A program made the position numbers and the translations under genes. This document shows, one piece after another, positions 56,880 through 64,000 of a DNA stretch of 64,000 nt. Where the stretch lies: NCBI GenBank assembly GCA_964017125.1, contig OZ024902.1:56034791-56098790 (forward strand), in the 5' to 3' direction. Origin of the DNA: Flabesymbios commensalis (lineage: Eukaryota; Annelida; Polychaeta; Terebellida; Flabelligeridae). Position 1 is the stretch's first letter. Each line of letters begins with the position of its first letter. The notes under the pieces were generated by a model that had not been told where the DNA came from, did not search any database, and saw nothing but the letters and a program-made list of their open reading frames with translations.

Positions 56880-57278
56880 CAGTCTGTTTCACCAGAACCT
56901 GGGAGTAGCCTTTTTCTAATTTGCTCGGTCGTTCTTTAAAATTTGTCTACAAAATTTTTCTCGGTTCATTTTTTCATGTTCCCCTAACATCCCTGAAAAT
57001 TTGGTACAATTTTGTTGTGTATTTTGGAAGTTAGACCATTTGGCATGTAATAGGATTCTTGTTTCACAGCAATGGTGTTAAAGAGAGCTGTCATTTTGAA
57101 AAATTATTACATGCCAAATGGTCTAACTTCGCTAATACACAAAAAAAATCTACAAAATTTTCAGGGATGTTGGGGGAAGGTGAAAAAATAATCTTGAGGA
57201 AAATTTTGTTAAAAAATTTTAAAGATCGACTGAGCAAATTGAAAAAAGGCTACTCCCAGGTCCTGGTGAAACAGACTA
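56880..57278. mobile_element. 399-bp foldback MITE, TA target
   Basis: Two arms of about 170-180 bp are inverted copies (AGTCTGTTTCACCAG... and ...CTGGTGAAACAGACTA) around a spacer of about 45 bp. It is flanked by TA, and neighbouring array units read uninterrupted GTCTAGGTTGG at this point. Confidence 0.8.
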
Positions 57279-57309
57279 TAGGTAGGTTTTAAGCCATCGA
57301 CGCATCGTA

Positions 57310-58338
57310 GGGGAGGACGGGGCATGTTCGAACCCTTAAGACATAATGCATACCTGTTCACTAGATATTTAACTAAATCACTCATTATTTCATACATACA
57401 GTGCTTCCACATGTATGATGCCCCACTAAAATTTATAGTTAGGTGTCTTGTATATTTAAAAAAATATAGCGCAAAATGTGATTACAACCAGAATGGTCGG
57501 ACATGCCCCGCCTCCGGGGCATGTCCGACCAGTACCGTTCGAACATGCCCCGGTTATTAAAGTGCAATACAACAATGACAATAATTGACAATCCTTTGTA
57601 TTTTATTATTGCATTTTGCATAAATAGCAACAGTGTGATGTTGCCCTTCACAAGGTAGCAGCACATTGTCAGACTCCCATAACGTTGCCAGCAGTGGGCA
57701 ATGGAAGTTTGTCCATCAGGCTACTGGCGCACCACTAGCGGCATTTATCACGGTTATCCACCAACCGCCGGGTCAACAGACAAAACAGCATGTGTTGTAT
57801 GAAAAAGGGTAATAATGTGTGGCTGAGTGAGTGCCAGCATGTAAGGGTGAGTGTGGACATGTGTGAATAGGATAAACTATGCTGCAATTATGACCATTGG
57901 TTGTGAGGCTACTTCGGGGCATGTTCACACCTTTTCCGGGGCATGTCCGAACGCGTTTGAACGTGCCCCGTAATGCCATTTCAGCTTCAACCACACTTAT
58001 TGCCTGTACCACTTGTGATGGTTCAAAAAGACTTTCCCTGTATGTTGTATACCTCTGTGTTCTATTTATAGAACAACAAATGGTTACTTAACTACTAAAA
58101 CTGTAGTTCACACAGTATTTAGAAAAAATAACCTAAATAACATAAAATGAGACGAAAATCACATATTTGAATAGAGATCAAAACAAAAAAACTGTAGCTG
58201 ATAAATTTTGGGAGGAACAGTGACTTAGGGGAGAGGTACATCATGAATTTTATTTTTAATTCACCAGGTGGCCCTCAATTCTGAATTACCAGCAGGGTGC
58301 GAATGTGCCCCGGTGTTCGAACATGCCCCGTCCTCCCC
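57310..58338. mobile_element. 1.03-kb TA-flanked element with 24-bp perfect terminal repeats
   Basis: Starts GGGGAGGACGGGGCATGTTC; the last 24 bases are the exact inverse of the first 24. TA lies on each side, and the interrupted array unit continues after it. The motif GGGGCATGT(T/C)CGAAC recurs about eight times in both orientations. No transposase is present; Tc1/mariner-type mobilisation is likely. Confidence 0.82.
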
Positions 58339-59020
58339 TAGATATTTCAAGTAAACATAATTGTGGAAAAACGAAAATAATAAGCTATTTTGGACCGGTT
58401 CAAACTGATTTGACCTTGCTGTGACCTTGAGATGACCTTTCCATGACCTTGGGATAACTCCCATATGAAGCCCAACCTTAACCCATGTGATGTCATTGTG
58501 ATTGTCACCATCATGACCATGTCACATGTGTATTCGAGTTTGGGTTGGGTTCCGACCGATTTGTTAGAAGTGCTGGGCATTAGTCCAAATGTCTATTTTT
58601 TAAATATTTTTTGGACAAAACCCCTTGCCACTCACAGTGTGTAAATGCCACATTTTGATACCACTCCAACTTCTAAGCCTAGCTAAGCCTATCAATCAGG
58701 TTCACCAAAATAGTTTATTATCGCCTGGCACCAAATAAAAAGTTGTAACGACAGAATGTAAATTCATGACTCTGAATGACAACACAATTAGTCTACACCA
58801 CAGGTCAACTAATGTTTTTCACTTGCTCACCATGTATCACCTTCAACATCTATTTCATCAACCTCTTGCATGATTAATACTTTAAATGATCGTATAAGTT
58901 TTCATTTCTCAGAATAATTGTTTTTAAATCAATCATCCAGTCAGCTAAAGGAATTGAGATGACATAGCCTGTGTAATTGACTCATAGATGTCGCTCACAT
59001 CAGCCTCCTTTCTATTTAAC

Positions 59021-59510
59021 GTCTCACCACACATAATACCGCTCCCATAGACTTACATGTATTATGGCCCATACGCTTGGGCTTCCCAGCATTCTTTAAA
59101 TGAAAATATCTATATAAACCTGTATATATTTTTAATCATAATGACCTACTCTATCAATACAAAAAATAGAAAAGGGTGTTTAAACATGGGGCTTTTTTTC
59201 TATTTTCACATGAAAATGTAAGGTCTTATAGTACTTTCCCTGAGCGCTGCCAAAACAGGGGAACTTCCTAATGCAGCATATGCCTTGTTACTACCAGCGT
59301 AGGGACTACATTTTGTATCTATGTTTCCCGATTTCAATGTTTTTGAAGGAAGAAATGGTCACCCAATCTAGATGAATTGGTATCAAAATGATATAAATGT
59401 AATATTTAACCCCAAGCCTGCTATAAATCACCACATTTTATAAAAAGATCCTAACTCTCTCACTATTAAACTTTTTAATTATATGCGCGTATGAATTTGT
59501 GTGGTGAGAC
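59021..59510. other. Possible 490-bp element with GTCTCACCACACA ends
   Basis: GTCTCACCACACA at 59021 is inverted exactly at 59498-59510. No clear target duplication was found and the inner sequence is unremarkable, so this may be chance or an old MITE. Confidence 0.35.
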
Positions 59511-60177
59511 CTTAATCTCATTTCTTTTCTTTTCAAAAAGGGGGCCAGTCATGCATGCGGATTAAAAACTTTTTTTTTGTTATCTTATTTTTAATAAAAG
59601 AGGAATACAGTTTAACAAGAAATGCTATTATTAAGCCTATCATGGCCATTCTGTCTGACAAAAATAGTGCAAATAAACAATGGTTGTGTATGTTGACTGC
59701 ATCTGATAAGGTGGACTAAAGGTGGAGCAAAGTGCATACACTCAGTGAACAATATGCCAATTGCATAGGTCTACGAGTAATTCGACAAATGTCTGCGATG
59801 CTGGGCCAGCATTGTACCAACACTGCATCAACACCTCTTGTCTGACAAATTAATATTCCATTATGATGCTTCATCACTCATTGGTAAGCTTAGAAATGCC
59901 TGATGATACAATGAGAAACATTTATATAAAATAACTCATTTTGTGGCAGATATAGGCGCATACGAGACACAAGATTAAATAAACGTTGAGCTAACACAGA
60001 TAGACACGATCGATAAGCATGATACCCCAATTAGCCACCCCCCATATTCATTGATCAATCACAGTCACTTGTGTTTGCTGGGATGGCTATTTGTGTGCAA
60101 TTAGCCGGATTACTTGCGTTATTAACCGTTTTTTATCACCACTGTTCCGCTTGCCTAAACTTGTGAGCGCATATAGG

Positions 60178-60296
60178 CTACCCAGCAAACACTAAACATT
60201 TGTAGGCCTATACCACTTGTACAACGACGGCCCAACGTCTTCGACGTTGAACCAACATTGTGGAAATGTTATACAGATGCTTTATGTTTGTTGGGT
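60178..60296. mobile_element. 119-bp MITE with CTACCCAGCAAACA ends
   Basis: Ends CTACCCAGCAAACA and TGTTTGTTGGGTAG enclose inner CAACGTC/GACGTTG motifs. Related pieces are at 3770-3870, 13412-13509, 27871-27938, 43040-43105, 44388-44480 and 59790-59840. All share (C)CAGCAAACA or CAACATT/AATGTTG words. Confidence 0.6.
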
Positions 60297-60659
60297 AGGT
60301 CTATAGACCTAATGCAGTGTGTGTGCAATGGCCCGGGGCGGAGGTGGCGCTCACTAATCATGCATGCATGAGTGTTTATTTAACAGTCAATGATGTCTGC
60401 CGATGTAGGAATAAGCCTGTTGGCATTGTGATCGGGGAAAAATACATGGCAAAAAGGAATTTGGAACTTAAAAATCCTTGGCATATGGCGGACACCGTGG
60501 TTGGCATTGTACCGCAGGATTTAGCATTGGCAGAAATCCGTTCCAGCCCTGGCAGTAGGTGAAGTTGGCATTATATCCGGGGGGCGATGCAGTGACTGTG
60601 AGGGAGCACTATATGTATATAGCCTATGTACGATGATAAAAATGGCATGGTAGGCCTAT
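60297..60659. other. No feature recognised
   Basis: Somewhat CG-richer stretch with an open frame at 60317-60562 that shows no family features. Confidence 0.4.
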
Positions 60660-61460
60660 ACCGGTACGGTTTTTGCCAGACGATTATGGGAGATTTTGTC
60701 GAACGTTTTACTGAAATCTAGTATTATGAGTAGGCCTATGTCGATTTGTTTCTTCCGATCAAGATTTCAGAATTCATGTAGGCCTATAAAAGTCAAAAGT
60801 TGTGTTTCCGTTGATTTTTTAGATAGGAAACTGCAGTCTCTGATACAGGATATCATATGTTCTTCCAGGTGTCACAGTGTCATGATATTGCTTACAATAT
60901 ATGTTCCATTAATTTGAAACATACATATCAGAGCATGCATGATAGCTAGCTAGGCCTACTGGTCTGTAATTTGCAGGATAATATTTTTCTACTTTCTTGA
61001 ATATTGGAGAAACGTTTGCTGTGCGCCAATCATCTGGAATTTCACCACTTTCTAGTAATAATTTGAATTTTTTTAGGTAAGGTTCATGCAATATGCGAAG
61101 ATATATAGCTCCTTCAGTAGTCAAGGTGATAGTCGGGTTCAGTTGCCTTTTACAGATTTAAATTTAACAGTATTTGTTCAACTCCCTTTTTGGTGATATG
61201 GGCCTATGGATGTCCGGCATAGTTGAATGAAATTTATTTTTAAAAGTTTTGACGATAAATTTGGTGTTTTGGAAGTAAAGACTGATTGGAACTGTCTGTT
61301 TAAGGCATTTACTTTTTCAGATGTATCAGCTAGAAGTTTGCCATTTTCCTTGAAAGAGAGACACCAGAAGAGTGCCGTTTTATGGCTTTGATCATTGACC
61401 AAAGTCTCTTGTTGTTCTAATCATGACATTGATTTTTAATTTCCTCAAGGCAATTTTGAT
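60660..61460 (-). mobile_element. Jockey-like LINE relic, reverse transcriptase part
   Basis: On the minus strand: LLADTSEKVNALNRQFQSVF (about 61330), SGEIPDDWRTANVSPIFKKV then PANYRPVGL (61050-60960), ILDFSKTFDKISHNRLAKT (about 60725-60670). These are in family order with gaps and stops, and no catalytic FADD was found. Confidence 0.75.
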
Positions 61461-61639
61461 AACCTGATCTAATTTTTTTTTAAACTTGACTACCAGTTTA
61501 TAAATTGCGGCAGACCCCATTCCTGGGGACGTTGACAATGCTGCGCATACGGGTGGGCACACACATGCTTAGTCAGTCGCCAACTTTTAATCGGCAAGGC
61601 CGCCATTAACGTGATCGCCTATGAATAGGGAAGAAACAA

Positions 61640-62690
61640 AGCTATTTCTCAGAAAGATCAAATTATAGCCGTGTCGTCCTCTCCGAGGCGTGGATTGATG
61701 TAGACCTATTTGCTTTACCTGGAAAAAGTCATTTTAATGACTGTGTGAGCTATAAGCTGAGCATGCGGGCATGTAACTTAAATGTTACTGATTCTAAAAA
61801 ATACTGTGCAAGCACTGAAACACGCTCGGCTGATGAAGTGACCCAAAATGGTCACAAATATGACACAACTGCTGCCAATAGGGGCCTACGATATGCCAAA
61901 ATTAGAAGACCAATGATAATATGAAAATGACTGCTGCAGCCTCGTTTTCAATCACACAAACGGACAATACTAATAGACTCGCAGACCCCCGAAAACCTAT
62001 ATGTACTGGTACCAGGTTTAAAGGCACCATTGTGAATTAAAAAAAATATTCTTATTACAAACCCTGAAAACCAATCTATACCAGGTTTCAAGGAAACTAA
62101 AAGAAAAAAACAATTGAACAGTCATTTTTTTCTGTAGAAAGATACAAATCTAAAGGTAAATTCACATAAAAAATTAGAGTGATCCAATGATTTTTTTTTC
62201 AAGTTATTGCGTTAACAAGATTTTTTTTAACTTTGATTTTGATTTTGACCTATGACCTTGAACTTGGGGGAGATTACTTAACTGGCGTGACAGTCAGGTG
62301 CTGTACCTATGCCCCCCAGAACGAATAGAATCCTTTATAAATGTATTTTAATTTGATCTACCTGGTGGTCCAGCATGTGACGGTATAGTGCTAGTGGGAG
62401 GATATTTCAACCTGGTTAAGGTTGACTGAGAAGAGGACAGGATTCTAGCTGGATGCCAATTCCCTGTACAAGCAAGTGAAATATTGAGGATAGCGGCTGA
62501 CCAGGCCCTGACACAAATGAACCATAAACCAACCAGGAGTGAAAATTATTTGGACTTAATTTTAACTAACCATCCTCAGCTAGTTAAAAGCATTTGGGTG
62601 ACAACAGGTATTTCCGAACATGACATAGTAGTGTTGGATTCAGTTCAAGGTCAAAAAACCAAAGCCTGAATTTTTTGAACCACCTGTACA
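61640..62690 (+). mobile_element. Jockey-like LINE relic, endonuclease part (inverted relative to the reverse transcriptase part)
   Basis: On the plus strand: VVLSEAWIDVDLF (about 61670) resembles the early endonuclease motif SETWLD. RSENYLDLILTNHPQLVKSI and ISEHDIVVLD (62540-62640) match the endonuclease C-terminal block (LDLIL...SDHDIV). Several stops and frame changes lie between. Confidence 0.65.
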
Positions 62691-63479
62691 AGAAGGGAGA
62701 CAGGGATGGACTTAAAATGGGACATGGCGAAATGGGTAGATTGTCTGACTGCCTCACATCAATTATTCTCTACCCTGGTGACAAATATTCGGCCGGGATT
62801 CAAACCCAGTACCTCTTGTGTTTTGAGCTAACCGGCACAAATGGGCCATCAGGCACTATTATGTTCGATCCAATTTTTTTAAATTAGATCTCTGAGGTGA
62901 AAGGGTAGAGATGATATGATGATGTGAAGAGCTAAACGGGATTCCAAGTGCTGCTTTGGGGTTGGCTTATGGGAATGTTAAGTGGATCTACCGGTAGGGT
63001 GAACGGCAAGACCCGCCTATCATTCACCATTTTATTTCTATCTTCTTTTCTTCCCCGTCAGGTCGACGGTTCCGATAGACTTCACAAAACTCTTCTTCAG
63101 TTCATTGTATTTATTGGTCTAGACACAAAACATTGGCAATGTACAGTCCCGCGCACGACACGTCCCTAGGCTAACTCTAAACGGACGACCTGCAACACGT
63201 CTGCAGTCGTCAAGGGCTAGACTACAAGTGCGGGAAAAAGCCACGACCGCATGGTGAGTGGGTTTATTCACACGGCACTGAAGTACTGAAACGAGGCAGT
63301 CGTCCCGCTGTCCCCCCCGCGTCCGGAAAGACTAGGGTCGACTGTCACGGTGATCTAGCGAGGCAGGGATCCTACATTACCCCCGGGTTAGTGAAAACGT
63401 AGGAACCCAACTAACGTGTAGGAGACTGCGTCGTGAAAGCATCGGGGACTGTACAGAACGTTACCTCTTATAACTATTT
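62691..63479. other. Unclassified, GC-rich in part
   Basis: 63150-63450 is clearly GC-richer than the window. TGTACAGTCCC near 63139 is inverted near 63446 (GGGACTGTACA). I see no protein, RNA gene or clear element here. Confidence 0.35.
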
Positions 63480-63660
63480 AGAACAGTCAGGTTTGAAAAA
63501 AATACAGCGTGGGTGGTTGTGGTTAAAAAATACAGCGTGGGTGGTTGTTGTCGCAGCATCCGAAGTTAAAATTATTGTCCCATCCTCATAACACCAATTG
63601 TCCGATCCTCATAACACTAATTGTCCTATCCTCATAACACCAATTGTCCGATGAATTACT
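63480..63660 (+). repeat. Short tandem repeats near the right edge
   Basis: AAAATACAGCGTGGGTGGTTG occurs twice (from about 63500 and 63527). About 3.5 copies of a 25-bp unit, CCTCATAACACCAATTGTCC, follow (63573-63652). Confidence 0.85.
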
Positions 63661-63861
63661 TATGCTGCTTTGCTGCGACCAGCCGATTCATTCAATTAAT
63701 ACATCCATTATTGGGTAGCAAATATTTTGCTCAATAATGTAATTGAAGTTGACCTATTCTAATTAATGTTGCCAGGCCTGGCGAATTCAATTTACAAATT
63801 AAAATTATTATAATTACGGTACATGCGGTTGGTCCCGCCATAGATGTCGTTAGGCGCCACT

Positions 63862-63966
63862 ATGGCATGGACCATCTGCACGAGCCGGGCAGGAGTTTGG
63901 ATTGTTTGTCCGACTCTGGTTTTCCTCACGGTTGCGTCCGTCGAAATTTTGTCGCGATTAGCGAAG
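63862..63966 (+). CDS. Candidate first coding exon of an unknown gene leaving the window
   Basis: ATG at 63862, 35 codons, then donor AAG|gtatgtgtgagt at 63967. It reads MAWTICTSRAGVWIVCPTLV then FLTVASVEILSRLAK. The middle is hydrophobic and could be a signal peptide or membrane anchor. The surroundings (63830-64000) are richer in CpG than the window average, as at a promoter. No family recognised. It may equally be a chance frame. Confidence 0.25.
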
Positions 63967-64000
63967 GTATGTGTGAGTACGTTCGCAAACCGCCGCCGTC

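Larger units (their letters stand above)
54090..58600 (+). repeat. Tandem array, unit about 400 bp
   Basis: Seven units, recognised by the anchor GAGCTGATTTGACCTTG at about 54441, 55480, 55880, 56185, 56569 and 58400, with a partial unit at 54097. After subtracting four inserted elements, the spacings are about 403, 400, 305, 384 and 396 bp. Each unit also has ...AACCCATGTCACCATG... and ...GTGTTTTGGTATAGGTCC... Confidence 0.85.

Noticed and set aside
1-64000. LTR retrotransposons, retrovirus-like elements or Polintons
   Set aside because: I saw no long terminal repeats, gag, integrase, capsid or protein-primed polymerase motifs; all reverse transcriptase traces are LINE type.

Overview
The window is animal nuclear DNA: AT-rich, with a large intron-rich gene and many nested transposable elements. 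Nothing identifies the species. The dense small DNA transposons, the tRNA-derived SINE and the jockey-like and L2/CR1-like LINEs suit a marine invertebrate, possibly a deuterostome; that is inference.

One host gene can be read almost completely. On the minus strand, from 38385 down to 6167, fifteen coding exons join without a phase conflict into 796 codons plus a stop. The product matches my memory of MYSM1 (Myb-like, SWIRM and MPN domains 1), a histone H2A deubiquitinase. The SANT/Myb domain, SWIRM domain and MPN domain are all present, and the JAMM zinc site is intact. Only the first coding exon, upstream of 38385, is missing. A SINE lies directly behind the stop codon, in the 3' UTR.

The rest is mostly mobile and repetitive DNA. 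Four copies of a 2.3-2.8 kb Helentron-like element with an internal array of about 143-bp units lie at 1-1583, 17375-20136, 29551-32136 and 39973-42315. A second family of similar build lies at 25239-26807 and in fragments. A 3.1 kb foldback element fills the intron between the first Myb-half exon and the exon before it, and itself carries a TTAA-flanked element. Upstream of MYSM1 are a 105-bp satellite (43437-44300), a 5'-truncated jockey-like LINE (44550-46640) and a 4.85 kb TA-flanked element with many subterminal repeats (48417-53270).

From 54090 to 58600 lies a tandem array with a unit of about 400 bp. Four mobile elements have inserted into it, and intact neighbouring units serve as empty sites. 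From 60660 to 62690 there is a LINE relic whose 5' half is inverted. The last 150 bases hold a weak candidate first exon of a plus-strand gene that continues out of the window.
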